A stretch of DNA of 56,208 bases from Bradyrhizobium sp. WSM1743. GTDB taxonomy: Bacteria > Pseudomonadota > Alphaproteobacteria > Rhizobiales > Xanthobacteraceae. The number at the start of each line of letters is the position of its first letter. Positions within the stretch are counted from its first letter, which is position 1. Made by a program: the position numbers and the translations under genes. The DNA lies in the NCBI RefSeq assembly GCF_000473065.1, contig NZ_AXAZ01000055.1:1-56208 (forward strand), given 5' to 3'. Of this stretch, positions 1-7,690 are shown piece by piece. The notes under the pieces were generated by a model. That model had not been told where the DNA came from, made no database searches, and saw only the letters and a list, made by a program, of their open reading frames with translations.

Positions 1-258
1 GTGCCCGGCATTGGCCCGATCATCTCGAGCGCAATGGTGGCCGCGATCGGCACTGGAGATGTGTTCTCGAAGGGCCGCGACTTCGGCGCCTGGCTTGGAC
101 TGGTGCCGAAGCAGATATCGACCGGCGACCGCACGATCCTCGGCAGCATCTCAAGGCGCGGCAATCGCTACCTGCGCGCGCTGTTCGTGCAAGCCGCGTG
201 GGTTGTGCTGGTCAAGGTCAGGTGTTGGCAGCGCTATGGCCTCAACGCCTGGATCGAA
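1..258 (+). pseudogene. IS110-family transposase, C-terminal fragment
   Basis: The window opens inside an IS110/IS116/IS902-type transposase. The translated piece begins PGIGPI and continues with the G-AWLGLVPKQ and RRGNRYLR motifs of the C-terminal Transposase_20 (helix-hairpin-helix/Ser) domain. It ends near codon 86 with the family's closing W-RYGLNAWIE segment. The N-terminal DEDD catalytic half lies outside the window or is lost. At about base 258 the sequence passes, in another frame, into the beginning of a second IS110 transposase, so no intact element is present. Confidence 0.8.
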
Positions 259-259
259 G

Positions 260-358
260 ATCGCCGTGATCGGCATCGATATCGGCAAGAACTCGTTCCA
301 CGTCGTGGGGCGCGATCAGCGCGGTGCGATCGTGCTGCGGCAGAAATGGTCGCGTGGG
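260..358 (+). pseudogene. IS110-family transposase, N-terminal fragment
   Basis: In the second reading frame, about 33 residues match the start of IS110 transposases: an IAVIGIDIGKNSFHVVG stretch containing the first catalytic aspartate of the DEDD domain, followed by GAIVLRQKWSRG. Similarity stops at about base 358 and the frame closes at 403. It directly abuts the C-terminal fragment of another copy. The layout C-terminus then N-terminus suggests a deletion between tandem copies or a relic of a head-to-tail junction. Confidence 0.75.
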
Positions 359-408
359 CCGGAGCACGGCCGGACCATCCCATTAGCCGACCTTGTCGTT
401 TGAACTGC

Positions 409-1059
409 TCACGTCACAATCGAGGGGATCGCAAGGTCGTTGTAATCGAGTACGATCGTGGCCTTCGATTCGGGCTGGCAACTTCGAAGATAGAGCCGCT
501 GTCCCTCAACGTACCGTCGGTTCGATTGAGCCGCAGGGTCGGGCGACGAACCATCCCGCGAAGCGCACCGCGCAACGGATACAGTAAAATCTGTTCGGAG
601 GAAGATCGAAGCGTCCCAGTACGTGAGCAATTCGGGCCGATGCAGAAAGATGCCGTCTATCAGCAAAATGGAAGACGGCGGTGCCTCCAGATCATTGGCA
701 GGTACGATGTCATCGGTCACGTGATCAAAAAATGCTCGACGATACCTGCGGGAACCACCGGGGCTTAGCGGGTCTAGCAGGTATTGCTTCAAAGCCGGGT
801 AATTGTACGAGTCCTCGAAAAAGCCTTCTGGCGAGTGTCGCCCACGCTGATATCTGACCGCCTTGGGATTATGAAATCCGTCCACCGACGCTCGAATGAT
901 GGGCCGCCCCTTAGTCGCAACAACGCTTCCGAGTTCGTCGGCGAATGTAGTCTTTCCGGCCCCGTCTACACCGTCGATAGCGACGCGGACGATCCGGTCT
1001 GGTGCCGTCATAACAAGCCGATCGGCCAACTCAGACAGCAATTGCTTTCTCTTTTCCAT
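409..1059 (-). CDS. uridine kinase-like P-loop NTPase
   Basis: A 216-residue cytoplasmic protein with a Walker A motif GVDGAGKTT at residues 30-38, followed by a D-G-FHNP segment and a later LLIDGIFLHRPEL strand, as in the uridine kinase/phosphoribulokinase-like nucleoside kinase family. Such enzymes transfer the ATP gamma-phosphate to a nucleoside or small alcohol; the true substrate cannot be read from sequence. The length fits stand-alone members. It has no operon partner: an IS remnant lies downstream and about 230 bp without a gene lie upstream. The base composition looks less GC-rich than the large operons further right, in keeping with accessory DNA. Confidence 0.8.
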   Translation of the reverse strand: MEKRKQLLSELADRLVMTAPDRIVRVAIDGVDGAGKTTFADELGSVVATKGRPIIRASVDGFHNPKAVRYQRGRHSPEGFFEDSYNYPALKQYLLDPLSPGGSRRYRRAFFDHVTDDIVPANDLEAPPSSILLIDGIFLHRPELLTYWDASIFLRTDFTVSVARCASRDGSSPDPAAQSNRRYVEGQRLYLRSCQPESKATIVLDYNDLAIPSIVT

Positions 1060-1290
1060 CGGGATTCAGATTCGCTGAGGCCAAGTCAACTTTGAGCCTA
1101 CAACCGAGCGGTCCTTTTCTGCAATTGGCCCTTAGCGTCGAAGATCAGTTGCTCGCCTTGGTGTCGGCTCTTTGGGGTAAACCCGGCCGTGGCCTCATAG
1201 TCAAATCTTGACCCGGAGCTGCGATTCAGACCGTTCGGTGAGCACTGAGTGAGTTGCTGTAAGTGGGGCGGCATTGTTAGTATCGCGCCT

Positions 1291-1824
1291 ATGCCGTTCG
1301 CGATTACACTCCGCTTAGATCCCATCAGCGCTGTTCCTGTCGAAGCCATGTGGCGCAAGCTTGCTGCCGATGGAATCGACGCCGATCGCTGCCAACTTGG
1401 CTACGCTCCGCATATCACCCTGGCGATCTACCCCGACGAAGCACCCCTTAACAGGCTACGCAACGCGCTTGAGGAGACATGCCGAAACTGGGAGGCCCTT
1501 CCTGTTTGCTTGAGTGGATTAGGTGCTTTCCCGGGAGATGGCGCCGTTCTATGGGCGGTGCCCGTTGTGACGGCCGAGTTGCTTGCCCGGCATCAGGCCA
1601 TACAAACTGCACTTCCCGATCTTAAGGTTCATGCGCATTATCGACCGGGAGCTTGGGTGCCTCACGTGACGTTGTCGGGTGCCTTGCCTGACCCGGGGCT
1701 GGCATTCATGGCTCTCCTACCAAATTGGGAGCCAATCACCGGCTTTCTCGACCGGGTCGAGTTGGTACGCTTCCGTCCCGTCGAAGTGCTGCACAGCGCG
1801 GCGTGCAGTCGAAGCGATTCATAA
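1291..1824 (+). CDS. 2'-5' RNA ligase family (2H phosphoesterase) protein
   Basis: A 177-residue protein with the two His-x-Thr motifs that define 2H phosphoesterases: HITL at residues 41-44 and HVTL at 125-128, spaced as usual for the LigT/2'-5' RNA ligase-like superfamily. Members hydrolyse or form 2'-5' or cyclic phosphodiester bonds in RNA or nucleotides; the physiological substrate here is unknown. I chose the ATG at 1291 because the homologous fold starts at MPFAITLRL; an in-frame start 14 codons earlier would add a poorly conserved leader. It stands alone between short spacers. Confidence 0.8.
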   Translation: MPFAITLRLDPISAVPVEAMWRKLAADGIDADRCQLGYAPHITLAIYPDEAPLNRLRNALEETCRNWEALPVCLSGLGAFPGDGAVLWAVPVVTAELLARHQAIQTALPDLKVHAHYRPGAWVPHVTLSGALPDPGLAFMALLPNWEPITGFLDRVELVRFRPVEVLHSAACSRSDS

Positions 1825-2005
1825 CTCTGGAAACTTCGCATCGGATCAGGCGGTTCCGTTCGATGATCTGCCCGGGAGATTATTATGACGGTCAGCCGCA
1901 AGATGAGCTAATTTTGCAACCTTTCGTAGAAATGGCTATTGTCACGTCATCACCGAAATCCCTATGATTTGCGGTATCGTGGTAGAACCTAACAGGCAAA
2001 ACTAG

Positions 2006-2437
2006 ATGCGACCAAAGCTCACGATGACCGACGCTCCCGAGGCCGGCATGCGGGAGGCAATCGTGGGTCCTTTGATTGCATTCAACAACAGCCGCGCCAG
2101 TCAGCTGGAAAATCATAGGCCCTTGGTAATTATTCTATCTGATCAAGACAGCAGCGAAATCATAGGCGGTCTGTGGGGAGCGACGAATTTTTCATTCATG
2201 CACGTCGGTCTCCTGTTCGTGCCAGACAGCCTGCGCGGCATCGGCTTTGGTAGACGAATAATGCTCCAAGCGGAGCAGGAGGCGATTGCCCGGGGCTGTC
2301 GTGGGGCGTGGTTGGATACGTACAGCTTTCAAGCACGCGCATTTTACGAGCGGCTTGGCTACAGCGCGTTTGGCATACTCGACGACTACCCACCCGGGCA
2401 GCATCGAATATTTATGCAGAAAGCGCTGTCCGGCTAA
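2006..2437 (+). CDS. GNAT family N-acetyltransferase
   Basis: A 143-residue acetyltransferase of the GNAT fold. The acetyl-CoA binding motif A is visible at residues 71-86 (FVPDSLRGIGFGRRIM, with the R-G-x-G-F-G pyrophosphate loop). Motif B follows as a conserved aromatic stretch, AFYERLGY, near residues 112-119. The acceptor substrate is unknown. A second GNAT gene starts 49 bp downstream on the same strand; the two differ in sequence, so they are not a recent duplication but may be co-transcribed. Confidence 0.85.
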   Translation: MRPKLTMTDAPEAGMREAIVGPLIAFNNSRASQLENHRPLVIILSDQDSSEIIGGLWGATNFSFMHVGLLFVPDSLRGIGFGRRIMLQAEQEAIARGCRGAWLDTYSFQARAFYERLGYSAFGILDDYPPGQHRIFMQKALSG

Positions 2438-2486
2438 TCAAGGCCTTCCCCGCAATGCCAACCCCTATCGGTCGGTGGATTATTGA

Positions 2487-2936
2487 ATGAACGAAATCAT
2501 TGTCCGTTCAGCGACGCAACGCGATCTGCCTGACGTGTTGACGCTTTACCAGCATCTTCATCCGCACGAACCTAAACTAGAGGCGGCCACAGCCGAACGC
2601 GTTTGGACGACCTTGCTTACATCCGACTTCATGACGGTGATCGTCGCGCAAACAGCAGAACTGCTTGTGTCTTCATGCACTCTCGCGATTGTGCCGAACC
2701 TGTCTCGCGGTGGTAGATCGTATGGGGTGATTGAAAATGTGGTCACCCACGCAGAATACCGAAAGCTTGGGCTAGGCCGACGGGTTCTTGCCCGCGCTCT
2801 TGATATCGCCGCGCGGGCAGATTGCTACAAGGTACATTTGGCGACAGGTTCGAAGCGTGAGATAACCCTGCGCTTCTATGAAGGGGCGGGCTTCGAACGC
2901 GGAGGCAAAACATACTTCGAAGTACGCCGCGCTTAA
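2487..2936 (+). CDS. GNAT family N-acetyltransferase
   Basis: A 149-residue GNAT acetyltransferase. The N-terminal strand (IIVRSATQRDLPDVLTLY) is typical of the RimI/aminoglycoside-like subgroup. Acetyl-CoA motif A is at residues 87-100 (THAEYRKLGLGRRV) and a C-terminal TLRFYEGAGF forms motif B. It probably acetylates a small amine or a protein N-terminus; the target is not predictable. It follows another GNAT gene by 49 bp, and a strong rho-independent terminator lies about 150 bp after its stop. Confidence 0.87.
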   Translation: MNEIIVRSATQRDLPDVLTLYQHLHPHEPKLEAATAERVWTTLLTSDFMTVIVAQTAELLVSSCTLAIVPNLSRGGRSYGVIENVVTHAEYRKLGLGRRVLARALDIAARADCYKVHLATGSKREITLRFYEGAGFERGGKTYFEVRRA

Positions 2937-3087
2937 CGGAAGGCAAACGGACGTGACCAATGAGCGGCACGGCAGCGCGGGCGCCCCCAGGCTTTCGCCG
3001 TCAAAACTGCCTATTGATGTGTACCCTTCTTGTGGTAGCTTTGGCGCGGGGGTACGCGCTGGCCAGCGAGTACCTCCCTCTGACTTA

Positions 3088-3119
3088 AACCCCGTCTCCT
3101 CTTAGAGGCGGGGTTTTTC
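3088..3119 (+). terminator. rho-independent terminator
   Basis: An 11-bp stem with one T-G wobble (3088-3098 pairing with 3105-3115), a six-base loop and a run of five T. It lies downstream of the two GNAT genes and is the probable end of their transcript. Confidence 0.8.
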
Positions 3120-3221
3120 CGTGGCTCTTCTGGACCAGGTACGGACTATCGCAGGCCGCGTCGTTGAAGCTCGACAATGGTGAAGTACAATGACGCCGCA
3201 ACCATTTTGAGTCGAGCCTGG

Positions 3222-3591
3222 ATGGCCAAATCGTCAAAACTAGTCGCCGCGAGGAAAGGGCGCGTGCTCCTTGTCAGGCGCCGGCGCGACAAGCTCTGGA
3301 TGTTTCCCGGTGGCCGCAAACGCTTGGGTGAAAGCGAGAGGAAATGCCTACGCCGCGAGATCGGGGAAGAGCCGCCCAAGCTCAAACTCGGCGCTGTGAA
3401 GCTCTGGAAAGAAGTGAAGGCCAAGAACCGCCGGTCGGGGCGCAGGATGACTGATGCCATCGAAGAAGGTCTCCGGCCCGTTGAAGATTGGCGACAAGCG
3501 CGAGATCGACAAGGCGGTGTGGCGCAAGCCGCGTGGCATCAGGCTGACGCCAACATCGCGCTACATTCGTGACAAGCTATTTCCGAAATAA
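3222..3591 (+). pseudogene. NUDIX hydrolase, frameshifted copy
   Basis: This encodes a NUDIX hydrolase with a good Nudix box (G-RKRLG-E-SERKCLR-REIGEE). It is clearly a paralogue of the intact gene at 21739-22128, sharing MAKSSKLV, the RKGRVL-VRRRRD stretch, WMFPGGR and LKLWKEVKA. Compared with that gene it lacks 8 bases after GATGCCATC at 3461. This shifts the frame: the remaining conserved C-terminus (KVSGPLKIGDKREIDKAVW through YIRDKLFPK) continues in the next frame to a TAA at 3589-3591, while the uninterrupted frame runs to an unrelated stop at 3572. A non-functional or altered product is expected. Confidence 0.75.
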
Positions 3592-3645
3592 CCCGCGCCG
3601 CACTTATCACACCCGCGAGATCGACTCAGGCCCCTTGAAAAGAAA

Positions 3646-3680
3646 CCCGCTCCCAAGGGGGAAACGAAGGTGGGAGCGGG
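3646..3680 (-). terminator. probable terminator of the mgtC gene
   Basis: A perfect 10-bp inverted repeat, CCCGCTCCCA / TGGGAGCGGG, with a 15-base loop. Read on the minus strand it is followed by TTTCTTTTC, so it would terminate the leftward mgtC transcript that ends at 3763. Confidence 0.6.
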
Positions 3681-3762
3681 ATTGAGTCATCGGGAGAATA
3701 CCGTTGCTCGGTACCCTCAGCGCTGTGGATATCACCCTAGGTAGCGATAAGCCACTCAGGAA

Positions 3763-4455
3763 CTAGTCCCCGGTTGGCGTAATGCGAAACTCAACTACCT
3801 CGGGCAAGCCGCGCAAATGCTTGGCAAGTCTTTCCGCATTAGCCCTGTCGCGGCTCTTTATCGTCATCCGGTATTCGAACTGCTGCCCGCCTTCACTGAG
3901 GCGGGATGACAGGTTGGCGATCGTAAAGCCGTGAGCCCCGATCATCTTGTGGATTTCGCTTTCGCCCATAACATTGTCGCGGGTGAAGCGCAGCATGTGG
4001 TGGGCGTAGAACTCACTGGGCAATCGAGCCTCGATGACTCTGAATAACGCGAGCACCATCAGGGTCGCAACGGCGCCGACGAACGCCGCGAACCAGAATC
4101 CGATTCCAACCAGAATACCGATAGCTGCCGTGACCCAGATGGACGCGGCCGTTGTCAGTCCCCGGACAGTCAGCCCCTCCTTGAAGATGACGCCGGCGCC
4201 TAGAAAACCGATGCCGGTCATAATTCCCTGCGCCATGCGGGTTGGGTCAGTCCGGATGGCGTCGTGTTCAAGCAATGTCATCCACTGGTGCTGATACACC
4301 GTGACGATCATCAGTATGGCTGAGGCGATGCAGACCAGCGAGTGGGTTCTAAAGCCAGCTGGCCTGCCGTGAAACGAACGCTCAAATCCAATCATCGCGC
4401 CGATCAGGAGGGCACCAGCCACTCTGACGATAATCACAAGTTCGTCGTGGCCCAT
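3763..4455 (-). CDS. mgtC: MgtC/SapB family membrane protein
   Basis: A 230-residue inner-membrane protein. Residues 1-150 hold several hydrophobic helices with the MgtC signature region (GALLIGAMIGFERSFHGR, then GFRTHSLVC and GFLGAGVIFKEG). Residues 150-230 form a soluble ACT-like tail. MgtC proteins modulate the F1Fo ATPase and help survival at low magnesium or in acidic host compartments; that role is known for other bacteria and only inferred here. The ATG has a GAGGTG ribosome site. A small membrane protein gene is upstream on the same strand. A trace of a second mgtC start, with the same ribosome site, occurs at 33030-33065. Confidence 0.88.
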   Translation of the reverse strand: MGHDELVIIVRVAGALLIGAMIGFERSFHGRPAGFRTHSLVCIASAILMIVTVYQHQWMTLLEHDAIRTDPTRMAQGIMTGIGFLGAGVIFKEGLTVRGLTTAASIWVTAAIGILVGIGFWFAAFVGAVATLMVLALFRVIEARLPSEFYAHHMLRFTRDNVMGESEIHKMIGAHGFTIANLSSRLSEGGQQFEYRMTIKSRDRANAERLAKHLRGLPEVVEFRITPTGD

Positions 4456-4538
4456 GGCCCACCTCTACTTGACGCTTGGCCGCGCTGGGAGCGCACTAGC
4501 GCAAGGGCGGTTTTGCCCCTTTCGCCAGTGTGCGTGCC

Positions 4539-4817
4539 TCACCTCAATGAGGCGGGCTGGGAGGCTTCAGACGGAAGTAGTCTGGTCTGGCGGATCCCTG
4601 CCCGTTCGCGCATCATCAGTTCGAAGAACCCGGCAGCCACGGCGGCCAAAGCCAAGCCAAACAGCCACGCCTCAGTGGAAGGCAGAGGCTGGGCGAAGCG
4701 ATTAAGGTAGCTTTCACGGTCGAGCGTCGTGGCGAAGGAATACGCCAAGAAACTTATCCAGCTTATCCAGCTTGTAATTCGCAAAACCACCCACGCCCCA
4801 ACTGCTGCGTTCTTCAT
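4539..4817 (-). CDS. small membrane protein, paralogue at 33.1 kb
   Basis: A 92-residue protein with a hydrophobic segment near residues 8-28 and a second at about 50-66, joined by an LDRESYLN-PLPSTEAW loop. I do not know a named family. Its core recurs in a decayed copy at 33088-33273 (LDRQSYLN, PLPSTEAWLFGL, FELIMRERAGI). After MRERAGI the two differ because this copy appears to carry one extra base: the next frame reads RPDYF...PPSPP, as in the other copy. It lies just upstream of mgtC on the same strand, an arrangement that is also repeated at 33 kb, which suggests the two genes form a cassette. Confidence 0.55.
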   Translation of the reverse strand: MKNAAVGAWVVLRITSWISWISFLAYSFATTLDRESYLNRFAQPLPSTEAWLFGLALAAVAAGFFELMMRERAGIRQTRLLPSEASQPASLR

Positions 4818-5001
4818 GACCGGCGTTCCTGCTAAGCGCGGCGCCTGCTTGCCAAAGCTGACAAAATGGCAGGCTACACCTCCGGAAAATTATCCTCAAT
4901 TCCCATTCGGCCCGTCCTGGTGTTATGATTTCTGCGGCATCGGGCCATTGGTCCCGGCCTCGAACAAACTTTCTCGCACTCTGCGAGGGGCGGAGCGTGC
5001 G

Positions 5002-5184
5002 ATGGCGAAGGAAGCCAGGTTTTTCCGGAAACAGGCAGAAACGGCTGAGCGTATGGCGCGGACCTACTCTGATGCCGAACTCTCGCAGAACTTCCTAGCT
5101 ATGGCCAAGGCTTATCGCAGCCAAGCGGACGCGCTCAAGGCTAAGGAAAAGTCGAAAGCCAAGAAAAAATCGGACAAGAAGTGA
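5002..5184 (+). CDS. small helical protein (60 aa)
   Basis: A 60-residue, strongly helical, Lys/Ala-rich protein (MAKEARFFRKQAETAERMAR, then AMAKAYRSQADALKAKEK and a Lys-rich tail). The pattern predicts an antiparallel pair of amphipathic helices. I start it at the ATG at 5002, since upstream codons lack the pattern. Similar tiny two-helix proteins occur at 34126, 36353, 53536 and 55078 in this window and are common in Bradyrhizobium as hypothetical proteins. The function is unknown. A PepSY-domain gene starts 28 bp downstream and may be co-transcribed. Confidence 0.65.
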   Translation: MAKEARFFRKQAETAERMARTYSDAELSQNFLAMAKAYRSQADALKAKEKSKAKKKSDKK

Positions 5185-5212
5185 GGCTCGGTAAGATAAC
5201 AGGAGTTTTGCC

Positions 5213-5473
5213 ATGAATAGAGCGACTGCTATTTTCGCCATGTCCCTTTCAGTCGGTGCGCTGGACTTAGCGAGAGCCGATCAGCCGGGGCCAGACTGGA
5301 TGCCGGCTCAGGAAGTGATCGAGAAGGTTCTTAAGTCGGGCTACACGCAGGTGACCAAAATAGAAGCCGACGACGGCCGATGGGAAGGTGAAGGCGTCAA
5401 GAATGGCCAGAGGATGGAATTTCGCGCCGACGCCAAGACCGGCGCGATCACGTCGGAAAAGCTCGATGACTAG
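5213..5473 (+). CDS. secreted PepSY-domain protein
   Basis: An 86-residue protein with a Sec signal peptide (hydrophobic residues 4-18, cleavage probably after ARA near residue 22). The mature part is a single PepSY-like domain (VIEKVLKSGYTQVTKIEADDG, then a W-G and a K-TG-ITSEKLDD ending). PepSY domains in small periplasmic proteins are thought to bind peptides or inhibit peptidases; the specific role is unknown. A GGAG ribosome site precedes the ATG. A gene for a small helical protein lies 28 bp upstream. Confidence 0.7.
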   Translation: MNRATAIFAMSLSVGALDLARADQPGPDWMPAQEVIEKVLKSGYTQVTKIEADDGRWEGEGVKNGQRMEFRADAKTGAITSEKLDD

Positions 5474-5520
5474 CGAGCGCGTCGGGACTAGGGGTTCAAG
5501 ACCCGCTATCGTTGCACAAC

Positions 5521-5628
5521 ATGCTCGACTTCTTCGACATCCTGCAGGAGTCCAAGTTCTGGGCTGCGTTGGCCTTTGGACTGGCTCCGATGGCAATGGG
5601 CATCCTCATTTTGTGGTTACGCCGATGA
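5521..5628 (+). CDS. 35-residue membrane microprotein
   Basis: ATG at 5521 opens 35 codons (MLDFFDILQESKFWAALAF... ILWLRR) ending in TGA at 5626-5628. The product has a short amphipathic start, one hydrophobic helix of about 20 residues and a positively charged C-terminus, as in single-pass inner-membrane microproteins. It lies 47 bp after the PepSY gene in the same direction. No family is recognised and no clear ribosome site is seen, so it is a candidate only. Confidence 0.35.
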   Translation: MLDFFDILQESKFWAALAFGLAPMAMGILILWLRR

Positions 5629-6102
5629 AGTTCGCCGGGCAAGGAGAGATTCTCCCGGCGGCGGTGTGAATGTCGCCCATTGGCCCATCAGCACAGTTGA
5701 GACACCTACCGCTGGGGTCCGCCTAGCTGGTCGGTACGGACCTTGATTGCTCAGGCCAAGTTTTTCGCATTCCACGGTGACGTCGCGCGCGACGCGTATT
5801 CCGACCTGATCACTGCTGTCGTCTCCTTTTGCGTGCCAGTCGCGATTCGGCGCGGCTGCGTGAATTCGACATTTCGGTCGAGGACCTGCCGGTCGGCGAT
5901 TAGCAACAAGCCCTTCCGGCGCTGTCTGCATGTCAGCTATTGGTCGATTCCACTGAAAAAGACGGCCGTAACCCGATGTATCGGCGCCAGCGCCGATGTT
6001 GCGCTGCCAGGCAAGGTGATAGGACATTACCGGGACCTTGTTGGCCGCTACATCCACATCGTCCTCGCTTCGCTCCTTGCAACGACTGTGCTAGACATGC
6101 GC
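5629..6102 (+). other. no gene recognised
   Basis: About 470 bases with no convincing coding frame. A GCCGGG...CCCGGC inverted repeat at about 5634-5660 lies after the microprotein frame and could be a transcript end, but it lacks a T-run. A TTGGCCCATCAGC stretch near 5680 resembles the beginning of the dispersed repeat at 41534. Confidence 0.5.
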
Positions 6103-6521
6103 ATGTCCAACGCCACCCCGCGCAACGCACGCGCTCGCGGTCGCCGGCGTTGTCTTCGCCGTTCACACCGACGACTACGATCCCGTTGCGCGTATTGGAG
6201 ACTCTAGGCGGTGGTTGACAGGAAGCCGGTCCGAGTCATCGTCCCGTCCGACAAGGAATTCTGAAGAAGCTCGCCGCTGCCGGCGGTGGCAAGTCGGCGT
6301 AGATGATGAAGCCGCCCAAGGCGGAACGCGTTGCCGGCTTCAAGATCGGCGGGATCAGCCCTTTCCGGGCATCGAAGACTCGTGCGCACCGTGGTCGAGC
6401 AGAGCGCGCCTGGGCAGGAGCAGGTCTATAGCAATGGCGGTCAACGTGGCTTGCAGGTTGGCTCAAAACAGCCGACGTGCGCGACGTTCTCAAGGTAGTC
6501 GTGGCCGGCGTGGTCGCCTGA
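6103..6521 (+). pseudogene. ybaK: Cys-tRNA(Pro) deacylase YbaK, decayed
   Basis: A heavily frameshifted relic of a YbaK/EbsC-type aminoacyl-tRNA deacylase. Pieces in different frames are MSNATP, then ALAVAGVVFAVHT-DYDPVA, VDRKPVRVIVPSDKE, KKLAAAGGGKSA, MMKP-AERV-GFKIGGISPF, RTVVEQSALGQEQVYSNGG and GLQVG, in the order of the intact family. At least four frame changes and an internal TGA rule out a functional product. The stop at 6519-6521 matches the expected C-terminal end. Confidence 0.75.
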
Positions 6522-6689
6522 GCAGGAGGGGTCATCAGCGGGACAATTGCACCGCACAAGAATGTCGGGTCTCGCGCAGCCTTATTTTATTCGCCCGCTC
6601 GCGTCCATTGAGCCTGCACAGCCGCGTTAGACTATGGTAGGGTGCTGCAATCCGTTGAAAAAGAGTGCGTCGAAAACAGGGAGGACGAC

Positions 6690-7580
6690 ATGCGGGTGAC
6701 TGCGTCGAAGGTCCTTGGCTCTCTGGCCGCAGGACTTTTTTTTATGTCGGCAGCCGCGCCGGCCGCTGAACCGCCCAAGGAGATGAAGCTCTACGTCTTC
6801 TCTTCGGGAGCGCTCAATCTCGACAAGTCGATCATTCAGAACGGCAGTAGCGGCAAGGTCCAGATACCTGTCGGCTTCTTCCTGATCCGCCACCCCAAGG
6901 GCGACATTCTGTTCGATTGCGGCAACAACGACCGCATCATCAAGGATCCCGACTATTGGGGCCCGTTCGTCAAGGCGCTTGATCCCGGCCGTTCGCCCGA
7001 CATCGCCATCGACGCGCAACTTTCTAAGCTCAACGTGAAGCCGTCCGACATCAAATATGTCATCCTCGGCCACTTCCACGTCGATCACGCCGGTAACATC
7101 GGCAAGTTCTTGGATTCGACCTTCGTGTACCAGCGCGACGAGATGAGGAACGCGTTCTGGCCTGCGCCGGGCTACGCGACCTTCTTCATCACCGACGATT
7201 TCGCCATGCTGCGCAACAGCGTCGGCGGAGGAATGCCTTCCAAGTACAAGACCATCGAGCTCGACGGCGATCTCGACCTGTTCGGCGACAACAGCGTCTT
7301 CATCCACCGCACCGTGTCGCATACGCCCGGAAGTCAGATCCTGGTCGTGCGCCTGCCGAAGACCGGCACGGTGGTGCTGACCAGCGATGCCGTTTATCTC
7401 CAGGAGAACTTAGACAAGAACATCCTGCCGAGCATCGGCAGCGTCTACGATCCGGTCGGCATGCTCGATGCCTACGCTTGGGTGAAGCGGGTTCGTGACA
7501 CCGAGGGCGCCGACATCATCTATGCCCATGACCCCGATACGTTCAAGGCGCACAAGCATTCGCCCGAATTCTACGAGTGA
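6690..7580 (+). CDS. secreted metallo-beta-lactamase-fold lactonase-like protein
   Basis: A 296-residue protein with an N-terminal signal peptide (hydrophobic 8-24, AAPAAE cleavage region) and an MBL fold. The metal motif HxHxDH is at residues 128-133 (HFHVDH), with further ligands in the HTPG and TSDAVY regions. It resembles the N-acyl homoserine lactonase family (AttM/AiiA-like), so it may hydrolyse lactones in the periplasm; the substrate is not proven. I chose the ATG at 6690, which has a GGGAGG ribosome site; an in-frame start 16 codons earlier lacks one. A strong hairpin terminator follows at 7616-7642. Confidence 0.85.
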   Translation: MRVTASKVLGSLAAGLFFMSAAAPAAEPPKEMKLYVFSSGALNLDKSIIQNGSSGKVQIPVGFFLIRHPKGDILFDCGNNDRIIKDPDYWGPFVKALDPGRSPDIAIDAQLSKLNVKPSDIKYVILGHFHVDHAGNIGKFLDSTFVYQRDEMRNAFWPAPGYATFFITDDFAMLRNSVGGGMPSKYKTIELDGDLDLFGDNSVFIHRTVSHTPGSQILVVRLPKTGTVVLTSDAVYLQENLDKNILPSIGSVYDPVGMLDAYAWVKRVRDTEGADIIYAHDPDTFKAHKHSPEFYE

Positions 7581-7615
7581 TTGGTCCCGACTTCGGGCCA
7601 TCGCACACGCGTCTC

Positions 7616-7642
7616 ATCCCGGGCCTTCGCGCCCGGGATTTT
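7616..7642 (+). terminator. rho-independent terminator
   Basis: A perfect 9-bp stem, ATCCCGGGC / GCCCGGGAT, with a loop of six bases followed by TTT. It separates the lactonase-like gene from the Gld-type ABC operon. Confidence 0.75.
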
Positions 7643-7690
7643 GCGCGGTAGTCTTACGCGGTGCCTGCCACAGGGGTGTGTAAAGCTTCC

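Noticed and set aside
5490..5530. GGGGTTCAAGACCC stretch resembling a tRNA T-arm
   Set aside because: No acceptor stem, D-arm or anticodon arm can be paired around it, so it is not a tRNA.
5617..6057. Minus-strand frame of 146 codons in the gap before ybaK
   Set aside because: No motif, no ribosome site and irregular composition; likely chance in GC-rich spacer.
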